From the NCBI GenBank assembly GCA_963675625.1, contig OY776497.1, forward strand, positions 2,480,001 through 2,544,000: 64,000 bases of DNA, in the 5' to 3' direction. Both the position numbers and the translations under genes were made by a program. The DNA is from F22 sp963675625 (lineage in GTDB: Bacteria > Bacteroidota > Bacteroidia > Bacteroidales > Bacteroidaceae). Below the pieces are notes generated by a model. It did not search any database, was not told the origin of the DNA, and saw only the letters and a list, made by a program, of their open reading frames with translations. This document shows, piece by piece, positions 1-8,641 of this stretch. The first letter of the stretch is position 1, and each line of letters starts with the position of its first letter.

Positions 1-1857
1 GCTGGTATGATGATGAAGGTGGCTAGTGAGGCCACCAAATCATATGTGGATAATTTCTTACTGAAGGATAAGGTTAAAGATGCTGTCAAAAATAATATTA
101 TTCATATACATGATAAGGATTATTACCCTAGTCGTAGCTTAACATGTTTGCACCATCCTGTGGATCGTATTTTAGAGAATGGGTTCCACGCTGGCCATGG
201 CGAATCACGTCCTGCTAAGCGTATTGAAACGGCAGCTATTATAAGTTGTATTTCTATGGAAACGATTCAGAACGAGATGCATGGAGGACAAGCTATTCCT
301 GCGTTTGATTTTTATCTAGCTCCATATGTACGTAAAACGTATGTGGAAGAATTAGAAAAGATGGCTTTGATGCTGTCTGATGATAAGGCGGCTTATGCTC
401 ATCTCTTTGAGGCAGATATTGATGACTATGTGAAAAAAGAATTGACTGGCTTGACAGGAGATGCACGTGTGAAACAGCATGCTATCAATAATACTGTTGT
501 TCGTGTGCATCAAGCTATGGAGGCTTTCATTCATAATATGAATACCATTCATTCTCGCGGGGGAAACCAAGTGGTTTTTTCATCGATCAACTATGGTACA
601 GATACTTCTGCTGAGGGACGTTGTGTTATTCGTGAACTTTTATTATCGACTTATCGTGGAGTCGGAAATAATGCGACGGCGATTTTTCCTATTCAGATAT
701 GGAAAAAGAAACGTGGAGCTAATTACCACGTAGATGATAGAAATTACGATTTGTTTAAACTTGCTTGTAAGGTTACAGCTCGTCGTTTCTTCCCTAATTT
801 CATTAATTTAGATGCAACATTTAATACTCATAAGAAATGGGATGCTAATGATCCTAAGCGTTATGTCTATGAATGTGCTACTATGGGGTGCCGTACACGT
901 GTTTTTGAGAACCTGCATGGTGAAAAAACATCCATAGGTCGTGGTAACTTGTCATTTACTACTGTGAACTTACCAGGATTGGCGCTACGCGTGTACCAAA
1001 ATCCTGTAGAAGAATCACGTATTGCTGAATTCTTTAAACTTTTAGGTGATGCAGTTGATACAGCTAAACAACAATTAATGGATCGTTATAAGTTCCAAAG
1101 TGAGGCACTTATCAAACAGTTCCCATTATTGATGTCTGGTATGTGGAATGGATCAGAAAAATATGGTCCAGATGATAAGGTGGGGGATTTGTTGAAGCAA
1201 GGAACTCTGGGGATTGGTTTTATAGGTTTGGCCGAATGTTTGACTGCACTTATTGGTGCACATCATGGAGAAAGTGATGAGGCTCAAAAGTTGGGATTAC
1301 GCATTGTTCGTTTTATGAATGAAAAAGTTGAATTGTATAAAACGGAAACACAACTTAATTTTAGTGTATTGGGTACTCCAGCCGAGGGACTTTCTGGACG
1401 CTTTACTCGACGCGACAAAGAAATTTTTGGTGTCGTGCCTGGGGTGACAGATAAGGACTATTACACAAATTCAAACCATGTGCCTGTAGGGTATAAATGC
1501 AGTGCTGTACATAAGGCCAAAATTGAGGGACCGTATCATGACATAACTCGTGGGGGCCATATCTTCTATGTTGAAATAGATGGAGATGCTACTAAGAATG
1601 AACAAGCTATATTAGACATTGTAGCGTTGATGGATCAGAACAATATAGGTTATGGTTCTATCAATCATAATAGAAATCGTTGTATGAATTGTAATTATGA
1701 GACAGCTGATGACATGACTGTGTGTCCAAAATGTGGCTCAGATTATATAGATAGATTACAACGAATTACAGGTTATTTGGTTGGAACAACGGATAAATGG
1801 AATTCTGGTAAATTAGCAGAATTGAACGATCGTGTGATTCATGGGGCTAGAAAATAA
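1..1857 (+). CDS. nrdD: Anaerobic (class III) ribonucleoside-triphosphate reductase, 5' end outside window
   Basis: Oxygen-sensitive glycyl-radical enzyme that reduces ribonucleoside triphosphates to dNTPs during anaerobic growth in the cytoplasm. The frame is open to base 1 and the visible 619 codons are shorter than the usual 700 or more, so the N-terminus (normally with an ATP-cone) lies upstream; the Met at base 7 is internal. The C-terminus shows the zinc site (CMNCNY followed about 15 residues later by CPKCGS) and then the glycyl-radical segment RITGYLVGT, whose first Gly should carry the radical. It is followed 8 bases later by nrdG, its activase, so the two are one operon. No truncation or frameshift is seen in the visible part. 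Confidence 0.97.
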   Translation, partial: AGMMMKVASEATKSYVDNFLLKDKVKDAVKNNIIHIHDKDYYPSRSLTCLHHPVDRILENGFHAGHGESRPAKRIETAAIISCISMETIQNEMHGGQAIPAFDFYLAPYVRKTYVEELEKMALMLSDDKAAYAHLFEADIDDYVKKELTGLTGDARVKQHAINNTVVRVHQAMEAFIHNMNTIHSRGGNQVVFSSINYGTDTSAEGRCVIRELLLSTYRGVGNNATAIFPIQIWKKKRGANYHVDDRNYDLFKLACKVTARRFFPNFINLDATFNTHKKWDANDPKRYVYECATMGCRTRVFENLHGEKTSIGRGNLSFTTVNLPGLALRVYQNPVEESRIAEFFKLLGDAVDTAKQQLMDRYKFQSEALIKQFPLLMSGMWNGSEKYGPDDKVGDLLKQGTLGIGFIGLAECLTALIGAHHGESDEAQKLGLRIVRFMNEKVELYKTETQLNFSVLGTPAEGLSGRFTRRDKEIFGVVPGVTDKDYYTNSNHVPVGYKCSAVHKAKIEGPYHDITRGGHIFYVEIDGDATKNEQAILDIVALMDQNNIGYGSINHNRNRCMNCNYETADDMTVCPKCGSDYIDRLQRITGYLVGTTDKWNSGKLAELNDRVIHGARK

Positions 1858-1865
1858 TGTAGCGT

Positions 1866-2363
1866 ATGAACAAAATATCTTCTGAGAATCTTGCGGTAAT
1901 GGACATCGTATACTCCACTTCTGTGGATGGTGTCGGTTTGAGAAATGCGCTGTATGTTTCAGGATGTAATATGCGTTGTCCTCATTGTCATAATCAAGAT
2001 AGTTGGGATATCAATGCGGGGACTTGGCATACTGTTGAGGAAGTGTATGATCAACTGAATATTGATTATCTTCCTGTATCAATACTTGGAGGCGAACCGT
2101 TGATGCAGTATGAAGCTGTGACTCGTTTATGCAGATTGATTAAAGAGAAAACCGGAAAAAGTATCTGGTTATGGTCAGGACATACCTATGAGTATATACA
2201 TACACACTTTGCTCAGATATTATTGTATATTGATGTGCTTGTTGATGGGAGGTACGAACATGACTTGAGAGATACTAGCTTATTGTGGCGGGGATCTTCC
2301 AATCAGAGAGTGATTGATGTTCAGAAAACGATTAATAATAAAGAAGTGATTCTAATGGACTAA
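1866..2363 (+). CDS. nrdG: Anaerobic ribonucleotide reductase activating protein (radical SAM)
   Basis: Radical-SAM activase that generates the glycyl radical on NrdD using a 4Fe-4S cluster and S-adenosylmethionine. The cluster motif CxxxCxxC is visible as CNMRCPHC near residue 35, after the family-typical GVGLRNALYVSGC stretch. At 165 aa the length is normal for NrdG. It starts 8 bases after the nrdD stop and must be cotranscribed. The last eight codons and the TAA stop lie in a very strong hairpin (2335-2388), so the 3' end of the gene doubles as the transcription terminator. Confidence 0.97.
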   Translation: MNKISSENLAVMDIVYSTSVDGVGLRNALYVSGCNMRCPHCHNQDSWDINAGTWHTVEEVYDQLNIDYLPVSILGGEPLMQYEAVTRLCRLIKEKTGKSIWLWSGHTYEYIHTHFAQILLYIDVLVDGRYEHDLRDTSLLWRGSSNQRVIDVQKTINNKEVILMD

Positions 2364-2388
2364 TCCATTAGAATCACTTCTTTATTAT
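2335..2388. terminator. 25-bp hairpin with the nrdG stop codon in its loop
   Basis: Arms 2335-2359 and 2364-2388 are perfect reverse complements (25 bp). The 4-base loop is CTAA, the last three bases being the nrdG stop. It lies between convergent genes (nrdG and the FMN-binding gene ending at 2397), so it can end transcription from both sides. Flanks are AT-rich rather than clean T-runs. Confidence 0.8.
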
Positions 2389-2396
2389 ATATATTG

Positions 2397-2870
2397 TTAT
2401 TTTTCGATGCCTTTTAAGGTTGCTCTTACTGTGTTTATAACACTCGTCGAAGAATATGTTGCACCTGATACGGCATCAACATCCAGCAGCTCTGCTTGTT
2501 TTATAGTCAACCCATTCCAGCTGTCAAATAGATGTTCTTCTTCTAAGTATATCCAATAACTTGCTGTCTCTTTATTGGGGCCAGGAGCCACAGAAGTGAC
2601 TAGACCATTTTTGATTGCAATAAACATCGGTGTGCAGTCTTGGTAACCATATATGTCCTGTCCATATGGAATCGAAGAATAAATTGTAGTGCCATCTTTT
2701 AATTCCCATTGGTTCTTTGATGCGGTTTTAATGTCACCTTCTCCATGACCTAGATTTTTCAAAATACGTGAGCTGAGATGCACATTGGTTTCATCGTTTT
2801 GTGCCAAAACGGGCGTGCTTACTCCGAAGCATATTACTAACATTATAAATATATTCTTCATTTTATTCAT
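2397..2870 (-). CDS. Secreted FMN-binding domain protein
   Basis: Small exported protein (157 aa) with a signal peptide (hydrophobic residues 6-20, cleavage probably after VLAQ) and an FMN_bind domain over the rest. The site DAVSGAT (residues about 132-138) matches the Dxx(S/T)GAT motif of NqrC/RnfG-type domains, in which ApbE attaches FMN covalently to the Thr; the attachment is therefore inferred. No ApbE and no Rnf/Nqr genes are in the window, so partners are unknown. The start lies 2 bases after the stop of the upstream YkgJ-type gene, so both are one operon. It probably works as an electron carrier on the outer face of the inner membrane. Confidence 0.85.
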   Translation of the reverse strand: MNKMKNIFIMLVICFGVSTPVLAQNDETNVHLSSRILKNLGHGEGDIKTASKNQWELKDGTTIYSSIPYGQDIYGYQDCTPMFIAIKNGLVTSVAPGPNKETASYWIYLEEEHLFDSWNGLTIKQAELLDVDAVSGATYSSTSVINTVRATLKGIEK

Positions 2871-2872
2871 TG

Positions 2873-3367
2873 CTAAAATTCATTTTTAATTTGCTCTAAT
2901 ATCTCGTAAACCGCAGGACATGTCTCTGCATTTTTTATGGCTAAATCACTTATCTGTATAAATTTCTTGCGATTAGTGTGTGGGTATTCTCTACACGCTT
3001 TTGGGCGATATTTATACACACTGCAATAGTTGTCACTACATAGGAAAGGGCATGGCATTGTTTTAAAAATATAATCTCCGTCTTCGTCTATACGTAAATA
3101 GTTATCAATAACATCTTGTTCTTTTAGACGAAGCGCGGTTGATAAACGTTCGATGTCCTTGTTTGTAATCATGGGGCCTAATGTACGGCAACAATTTGCA
3201 CATTCAAGACAATCGATCTCTTCAAAAATCTCTTCGTGAAGTGCTTGCATGTGTTGATCAAGTTCATTGTACCGACGTTTTTTTATTTGTTTAAAAAAAG
3301 TGTCGGTTTCTTTGGCAACTTTTTTTGCTCTTTCTGGGAGGTATACCAAATCGTCTGGTAACATCAT
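2873..3367 (-). CDS. YkgJ-type cysteine-cluster protein (putative Zn/Fe chelation)
   Basis: 164-aa cytoplasmic protein with the cysteine-cluster pattern of the YkgJ/CxxCxxCC family: CANCCRTLGP near residue 60, then CPFLC, CSVY and KACREYPHT in the second half. These cysteines are believed to bind zinc or an iron-sulfur cluster; no enzymatic role is established. Two adjacent ATG codons (3365-3367 and 3362-3364) could both be the start. It is the first gene of a two-gene operon with the FMN-binding protein, hinting at a redox or metal connection, which is an inference from position only. Confidence 0.8.
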   Translation of the reverse strand: MMLPDDLVYLPERAKKVAKETDTFFKQIKKRRYNELDQHMQALHEEIFEEIDCLECANCCRTLGPMITNKDIERLSTALRLKEQDVIDNYLRIDEDGDYIFKTMPCPFLCSDNYCSVYKYRPKACREYPHTNRKKFIQISDLAIKNAETCPAVYEILEQIKNEF

Positions 3368-3562
3368 GTTCTTTCTTATTTATTGTGTCAAACACTGATT
3401 AATTTGGTCGTAAAGATACTCAAAAGAGATGAATGTCTATTATCGTAATTTGTTATTTCTACCAAAGAGGTGTTGAAGCATATTTTATATTATCACAAAA
3501 AAACGGTGAACTTGTCTTTAATCCATAAAATCTGCAAACAACAACAATTCATGATAACTATC

Positions 3563-3594
3563 TTGTGTAGGGCAAATGAAAATGCTTATATTTG
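3563..3594 (+). promoter_or_regulatory. Bacteroidetes-type promoter of the cysteine desulfidase gene
   Basis: The -33 TTG (3563-3565) and the -7 TATATTTG (3587-3594) are 21 bases apart, as expected for the Bacteroidetes primary sigma factor. Predicted start of transcription is near 3601, giving a leader of about 20 bases. Confidence 0.65.
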
Positions 3595-3621
3595 TTTATA
3601 AATTAACAATAACAACAAAAT

Positions 3622-4968
3622 ATGAACATTCAAAATGACCTAAACAATAAGACTATGGACGGATCTATAGCAGTTTCTGAAGAAGACATCCTTACAATAT
3701 TGCGTGAAGAAGTAGTACCAGCTGAAGGGTGTACGGAGCCGATAGCTTTAGCTTATGCAGCAGCAAAAGCAAAAGATATTCTTGGTGATGTCCCCAATCA
3801 AGTAGATGTACATGTTTCTGGCAATATGATCAAAAATGTCAAAAGTGTAGTAATACCTAATAGTGGAGGATTAGTGGGTATTCCAGCTGCTGTCGCTATG
3901 GGGTTGATTGCTGGTAGGGCAGAAAAGGAACTGATGGTCATATGTCAAGTGACGGATAAACAGAGAGAGGCTGTTAGGGATTTTATGGAACAAACTAAAA
4001 TTCATTTGTTACATGAACAGACTGAAGCCAAATTATATGTGCGCATTGTGTTACGTCAAGTAGTATCTGACGAGGTGGTGCATTGTGTATCTGTAGAACT
4101 GAAACATCTACATACAAATATAACTGAGATTATCAAAGATGGGCATGAGGTGCTAAAACGTCCGTGTAATGATGCTGATTTCAATTCTCCGTTGACAGAT
4201 AGAGAGAAATTGAGTATTTGGGAAATTTATCAAGTAGCTAAATCAATTGATATCTCTAAAATATCTTCTCTGTTTAATGATGTTATTGAGAAGAATCAGA
4301 AAATTGCTCAAGAAGGTTTGGATGGGCGTTATGGTATTAATATTGGGCAGCTTATTCAACAAAATATGGAATCAGGCTTTTATGGCAAAGATGCGCGCAA
4401 TGTTGCAGCTTCATTAGCAAGTGCTGCTAGCGATGCACGTATGAGTGGATGTCCATTGCCTGTGATGACTACTAGTGGCAGTGGTAATCAGGGATTAGCT
4501 GCATCTTTGCCTTTAATTGCTTATGCCCAATTTATGGATATTTCTCGTGATGAATTGATTCGTGCTCTGTTTTTTAGCCATGCTGCTACTGTTCATATTA
4601 AAACAAACGTAGGACGTTTGAGTGCTTATTGTGGAGTGATTTGTGCTTCTGCAGCAGTCTCTGGAGCTCTTTGTTTTTTGAAGAATGAACCATTTGAAAC
4701 AATTGCTCATGCCATCATGAATACATTAGGTGATTTGTCTGGTATTATTTGTGATGGAGCCAAGGCATCTTGTGCGATGAAAATAGCGACGAGTACATAT
4801 GCGGCTTTTGATGCTGCAATTTTGGCTATGCGAGGTCGGTATTTAATGGGAGGAGATGGAATTATTGCGACAGATATAGAAGATACTTTGCGCAATATTG
4901 GGTCTTTGTCTCAAGAGGGAATGAAGATAACTGATGATGTCATTATTGATATTATGATTAATAAGTAG
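3622..4968 (+). CDS. cyuA: L-cysteine desulfidase family protein (CyuA / UPF0597)
   Basis: 448-aa cytoplasmic protein of the CyuA/serine-dehydratase alpha-chain family, which degrades L-cysteine to pyruvate, ammonia and sulfide with a 4Fe-4S cluster. Visible family signatures are VPAEGCTEPIAL near residue 35, PNSGGLVGIPAA, the GCPLPVMTTSGSGNQG segment near residue 280 and the C-terminal IICDGAKASCAMK, which supply the conserved cysteines. Length is normal. It is transcribed alone from a promoter at 3563-3594. Family assignment is firm; cysteine as substrate is taken from characterised relatives. Confidence 0.85.
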   Translation: MNIQNDLNNKTMDGSIAVSEEDILTILREEVVPAEGCTEPIALAYAAAKAKDILGDVPNQVDVHVSGNMIKNVKSVVIPNSGGLVGIPAAVAMGLIAGRAEKELMVICQVTDKQREAVRDFMEQTKIHLLHEQTEAKLYVRIVLRQVVSDEVVHCVSVELKHLHTNITEIIKDGHEVLKRPCNDADFNSPLTDREKLSIWEIYQVAKSIDISKISSLFNDVIEKNQKIAQEGLDGRYGINIGQLIQQNMESGFYGKDARNVAASLASAASDARMSGCPLPVMTTSGSGNQGLAASLPLIAYAQFMDISRDELIRALFFSHAATVHIKTNVGRLSAYCGVICASAAVSGALCFLKNEPFETIAHAIMNTLGDLSGIICDGAKASCAMKIATSTYAAFDAAILAMRGRYLMGGDGIIATDIEDTLRNIGSLSQEGMKITDDVIIDIMINK

Positions 4969-4980
4969 TGTTTGCATAAT

Positions 4981-5036
4981 GTTGTGGCAGATATAAAAAA
5001 ACAACATCTCGATTCTCATCGAGATGCTGCCACAAC
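4981..5036 (-). terminator. Intrinsic terminator on the minus strand, nested hairpin
   Basis: Inner hairpin CATCTCGAT-TCTC-ATCGAGATG (5005-5026) is followed on the minus strand by TTGTTTTTTTATAT, a good intrinsic terminator. An outer pair GTTGTGGCAG (4981-4990) / CTGCCACAAC (5027-5036) encloses it. The nearest upstream minus gene, galE, ends 210 bases away, so the galE transcript has a long 3' UTR or a small RNA ends here. Confidence 0.65.
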
Positions 5037-5246
5037 ACAAACACAAAATAAAACACGACAAAACTACTACGCGATTGCATGTCGAAAACGGTAACTAATC
5101 TCACTATTCACATGGTGAAGATTGCATCATGCTATCACGGTTTGAGGGTAATCATCCCTCAAAGTCTTTATATAATACACTCAGCTTTTTGAGTGATATA
5201 ATTATCTATTTGTGCCTTAGAGAGTTTGTTGTTTGAATATTCAGTC
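5037..5246 (-). ncRNA. Possible structured 3' UTR or small RNA downstream of galE
   Basis: No protein is supported here. On the minus strand the stretch holds two hairpins, CACTCA/TGAGTG (5178-5195) and TTTGAGGG/CCCTCAAA (5141-5163), and leads into the terminator at 4981-5036. I do not recognise a known RNA family. No convincing own promoter was found: a -7-like TAGTTTTG at 5066-5059 lacks a -33 partner. Confidence 0.25.
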
Positions 5247-6290
5247 TTATTGAATACCCTTTTCTCTAAGTTTTTTCTGCCACTCCCAAGCTGACTTGAG
5301 CGTGTCTTCTGTAGAAGTTTCAGCAGTCCATCCTAGTTCTTTGTTCGCTTTTTCAGGATTTGCCCAAACTTGTTCAATATCACCAGAGCGACGACCTACA
5401 ATCTTGTAGTTTAGCTTAACCCCAGTTACTTTTTCAAAAGTAGTCACTAGCTCTAATACTGATAAACCTCGTCCAGTTCCTAAATTAAAGATCTCTACTT
5501 TTTCTTTTTGTTTCTTTTCTAGAATGCGATCAATAGCAATAACGTGTGCTTTTGCAAGATCTACAACGTTAATATAGTCACGAATACAAGAACCATCAGG
5601 TGTGTTGTAGTCATCACCAAATACGCTTAATTGTTCACGAATACCCATCGCTGTTTGCGTAATAAATGGCACCAAATTCATCGGAACTCCATTTGGTAAT
5701 TCACCTAACAAAGCAGTTGGATGTGCTCCGATTGGATTAAAGTATCTCAAAAGGACTGCACTTATTGGAGCACCACTTTTAATAGTATCTTGAACAATTT
5801 CTTCGTTTATTTGTTTTGTATTTCCATATGGAGATTCTGCTGGTTGTAATGGAGCATTCTCTGTAACAGGAAGATGCTCTGGAGCAGGTTGCCCATATAC
5901 TGTACAAGATGAAGAGAAAACAATACCTTCTACATTGTGCTTTGGCATCAATTCTAGTAAATTTACTAGAGAAACAATATTGTTACGGTAGTAAAGCAAT
6001 GGCTTTTGAACTGATTCTCCTACAGCTTTACTTGCTGCAAAATGTATAATTGCCTTAATTCCAGGATATTTGCTAAACATAGCATCTAAACCTGCATAAT
6101 CACAGCAATCTAAATGTTCAAATGCTGGTTTTATACCCGATACAGCTTCAATATTATCAATCACATCTGCGTTGCTATTTGATAAGTTATCTACTACGAT
6201 TACTTCATAGCCCGCATTTTGTAGTTCCACAACAGTGTGAGAACCAATATAACCAGTTCCACCTGTCACTAGGATTCTTTCCTTCTTCAT
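5247..6290 (-). CDS. galE: UDP-glucose 4-epimerase
   Basis: Interconverts UDP-glucose and UDP-galactose in the Leloir pathway and supplies UDP-galactose for surface polysaccharides. This is an extended SDR: the NAD-binding GGTGYIGSH is at residues 9-17, the catalytic Ser/Tyr/Lys region shows SSSCTVYG and SPYGNTK (YxxxK), and the C-terminus carries the family DYINVVDLA and RRSGDIEQVWA segments. At 347 aa the length is normal. It is monocistronic, with its own promoter at 6373-6404 and a terminator of the next upstream gene (6556-6622) separating it from udp. Confidence 0.97.
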   Translation of the reverse strand: MKKERILVTGGTGYIGSHTVVELQNAGYEVIVVDNLSNSNADVIDNIEAVSGIKPAFEHLDCCDYAGLDAMFSKYPGIKAIIHFAASKAVGESVQKPLLYYRNNIVSLVNLLELMPKHNVEGIVFSSSCTVYGQPAPEHLPVTENAPLQPAESPYGNTKQINEEIVQDTIKSGAPISAVLLRYFNPIGAHPTALLGELPNGVPMNLVPFITQTAMGIREQLSVFGDDYNTPDGSCIRDYINVVDLAKAHVIAIDRILEKKQKEKVEIFNLGTGRGLSVLELVTTFEKVTGVKLNYKIVGRRSGDIEQVWANPEKANKELGWTAETSTEDTLKSAWEWQKKLREKGIQ

Positions 6291-6372
6291 TGTCGTTTGT
6301 TGTTGTATTAATTTGATGAGAATTGGTTAAGTCATGTGTTGCAATTCTTACCAATCCTGTCGTTATTTGATA

Positions 6373-6404
6373 CAAATATAGGGTCTTCATTCTTTATTAC
6401 CAAA
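6373..6404 (-). promoter_or_regulatory. galE promoter
   Basis: On the minus strand a TTTG (6404-6401) lies 20 bases before TATATTTG (6380-6373), matching the Bacteroidetes -33/-7 pattern. Transcription should start near 6367, giving a leader of about 75 bases. The rest of the 6291-6555 spacer shows only a short palindrome, TTATGA/TCATAA (6491-6508). Confidence 0.7.
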
Positions 6405-6555
6405 TCATTTTATGAAAAAACTTCAAAATGGAAGAATTACTTGATTTGGTCGCATATTATGGTTATATCCGTGCTTCTTTATATGGATTATTATGACTTA
6501 AATCATAATATTTGAATGTGTTTTTTTAGGAGATTGCGCTTATTGATATAAATAA

Positions 6556-6622
6556 AAGTGATACACAAGGTTATAGAGGTATGTATTTGAATAATATATA
6601 TCTTTTTGCTTGTGTATCACTT
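6556..6622 (-). terminator. Terminator after the nucleoside phosphorylase gene
   Basis: 14-bp inverted repeat AAGTGATACACAAG (6556-6569) / CTTGTGTATCACTT (6609-6622) with a 39-base loop, followed on the minus strand by TTTTATTT. It separates the phosphorylase gene from galE. Confidence 0.65.
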
Positions 6623-6630
6623 CTTATTCT

Positions 6631-7503
6631 TTAGATACGATCTAATACTGTTTTAATCAGAGTGTCTATTGAATTTTTATAACCAGTATTGGCTTCTTTT
6701 ATTAATCTATTGGCTATCACCATACAAACAGTCATGGCTTTGTGTCCCATTAGTTTAGATAGTCCAGCAAGTGCGGAACTTTCCATTTCGAAGTTGGTAA
6801 TTTTGTGCCCTTGATATTCAAAAGATTCGATCTTTTCGTTTTGGTTAGGATCTGCAAGAGGTATACGGAGTTCTCGTCCTTGTGGCCCAAAGAAGCCACC
6901 ACAAGCGATAGTTACACCACGTACCATGTCTTTTTGTCCAATACGATCAATTAAATTGGCATCTGCATCAATAACATATGGTGCTGTCAGTAATTCATTC
7001 CAATGCATGTGTTTTTTGAAAGCTTCTTCAAAATCTAAATCGCATGCTTCATTTCTGCCTGCATAAAAATTGAGCAGCCCATCAAAACCAATAGATTTTT
7101 CAGAACAAATGAATGTACCTACTGGAGTGTATGGTTGTAGACCACCACATGTCCCGATACGCACAAGTTCTAGGCTACGTAGTTCTGACTTTAATTTTCT
7201 TGTTTCAAAATCGATATTTGCAAGGGCATCCAATTCATTGACAACGATATCTATGTTGTCACATCCGATGCCTGTTGACAATACGGTAATGCGCTTTCCA
7301 TGGTACATCCCTGTGATTGTTCTGAATTCTCGACTTTCTACTTCACATTCACGACTTTCAAAGTGTGATGCTACTAGTTCAACACGTCCAGGATCTCCAA
7401 CAAGGATTACTTTAGATGCAAGGTGTTCTGGTTTTAGATGCAAGTGAAACACTGTGCCATCTTCATTAATAATCAATTCTGAAGGTTCAAAATATTCTTT
7501 CAT
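6631..7503 (-). CDS. udp: Nucleoside phosphorylase (uridine phosphorylase-like)
   Basis: Cytoplasmic nucleoside-salvage enzyme of the PNP/UDP phosphorylase family, splitting a nucleoside with phosphate into base and ribose 1-phosphate. Visible motifs are VGDPGRVELVA near residue 36 (phosphate-binding G-x-P-x-R), RIGTCGGLQ near residue 117 and FEMESSALAGL near residue 238, the ribose-binding Met-Glu. At 290 aa it is slightly longer than E. coli Udp (about 250). Uridine is the likeliest substrate but cannot be proven from sequence. Only 30 bases separate it from the floA terminator, so it may depend partly on read-through. Confidence 0.88.
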   Translation of the reverse strand: MKEYFEPSELIINEDGTVFHLHLKPEHLASKVILVGDPGRVELVASHFESRECEVESREFRTITGMYHGKRITVLSTGIGCDNIDIVVNELDALANIDFETRKLKSELRSLELVRIGTCGGLQPYTPVGTFICSEKSIGFDGLLNFYAGRNEACDLDFEEAFKKHMHWNELLTAPYVIDADANLIDRIGQKDMVRGVTIACGGFFGPQGRELRIPLADPNQNEKIESFEYQGHKITNFEMESSALAGLSKLMGHKAMTVCMVIANRLIKEANTGYKNSIDTLIKTVLDRI

Positions 7504-7533
7504 TTGACTCGGTTTTGGTTGTTAATAAAAACA

Positions 7534-7563
7534 CCAACTGCCCGCTGTATAGCGAGCAGTTGG
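7534..7563 (-). terminator. Terminator after floA
   Basis: Inverted repeat CCAACTGC (7534-7541) / GCAGTTGG (7556-7563) with an inner GCT/AGC pair; on the minus strand it runs into TGTTTTTATT. It closes the nfeD-floA unit. Confidence 0.75.
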
Positions 7564-7582
7564 ATAATAAAATAGAATGAAT

Positions 7583-8584
7583 TTAGTCAGTAATAGACTT
7601 ATCTTCTTTTTCTTCAGGAGATACAATTTTTTCTCGCATTTGTGTATCTGCTTGAATGTTTTTCATCTTATAGTAATCCATAATGCCAAGATTACCACTG
7701 CGGAAAGCTTCAGCCATGGCCTTAGGAACTTCCGCTTCTGCCTCAATTACTCGCGCACGAGCTTCTTGTGCTTTAGCGATCATTTCTTGTTCACTAGCTA
7801 CTGCCATAGCGCGACGTTCCTCCGCTTTAGCTTGTGCAATATTTTTATCTGCATTGGCTTGGTCTATTTGAAGGACTGCTCCAATATTTCGGCCTATATC
7901 AATATCAGCAATATCAATAGATAATATTTCAAATGCTGTACCTGCATCTAGCCCTTTACTAAGTACCAATTTGGAGATACTGTCAGGATTCTCTAGTACT
8001 GAGGCGTGTCCATCAGCGCTACCGATAGAAGAAACAATACCTTCACCTACACGAGCCAATACAGTCTCTTCACCAGCTCCACCTACAAGTTGATTAATAT
8101 TTGCTCGTACAGTTACTCGAGCTTTAGCTATAAGTTGAATACCATTTTTTGCAACAGCTGTTACAGGTGGTGTGTCAATTACTTTAGGATTTACAGACAT
8201 TTGAACAGCTTCAAATACGTCACGACCAGCAAGGTCAATAGCTGTAGCCATTTGAAATGGAAGTTCCATGTTGGCTTTATTTGCAGAAACCAATGCATGA
8301 ATTACTTTTTCTACGTGACCTCCAGCGAGATAATGGGCTTCAAGTCCATCTCTGGTAATATTGTTAAGTCCAGCTTTGTGTGCTTCAATCATTGCTGGTA
8401 CAATGGTGTGTGGAGGTACATGTCTTAAACGCATCAAGAATAGCTGTATAAGGCTAATATGTACACCTGAAACGCTAGCACTTAACCACAGGAAAAAAGG
8501 TACGTAATGGAAGAAAATCGCTAAAAAAACGATCACTGCACCAATTAAAACCCAGGGTATGCCTGTTAAAAAAAGAAGTGTCAT
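7583..8584 (-). CDS. floA: Flotillin-like membrane scaffold protein FloA
   Basis: Organises functional membrane microdomains. The 333-aa protein has one N-terminal hydrophobic hairpin or segment (residues about 3-35), an SPFH/band-7-like middle, and an Ala/Glu-rich coiled-coil region (AQAKAEERRAMAVASEQEMIA and following) near residues 240-290, as in Bacillus FloA/YqfA. Length matches the family. It lies 57 bases downstream of an NfeD gene, the usual partner, and is followed by a terminator. The short C-terminal tail is charged (EEKEDKS). Confidence 0.93.
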   Translation of the reverse strand: MTLLFLTGIPWVLIGAVIVFLAIFFHYVPFFLWLSASVSGVHISLIQLFLMRLRHVPPHTIVPAMIEAHKAGLNNITRDGLEAHYLAGGHVEKVIHALVSANKANMELPFQMATAIDLAGRDVFEAVQMSVNPKVIDTPPVTAVAKNGIQLIAKARVTVRANINQLVGGAGEETVLARVGEGIVSSIGSADGHASVLENPDSISKLVLSKGLDAGTAFEILSIDIADIDIGRNIGAVLQIDQANADKNIAQAKAEERRAMAVASEQEMIAKAQEARARVIEAEAEVPKAMAEAFRSGNLGIMDYYKMKNIQADTQMREKIVSPEEKEDKSITD

Positions 8585-8641
8585 AAATTTTTTGTTTTTA
8601 TAGGGTTATACTTATAAATAGTCAAATTATTATCTAGTTGA

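Noticed and set aside
5037..5246. tmRNA or 6S RNA
   Set aside because: No tRNA-like end, tag reading frame or long closing stem could be found.
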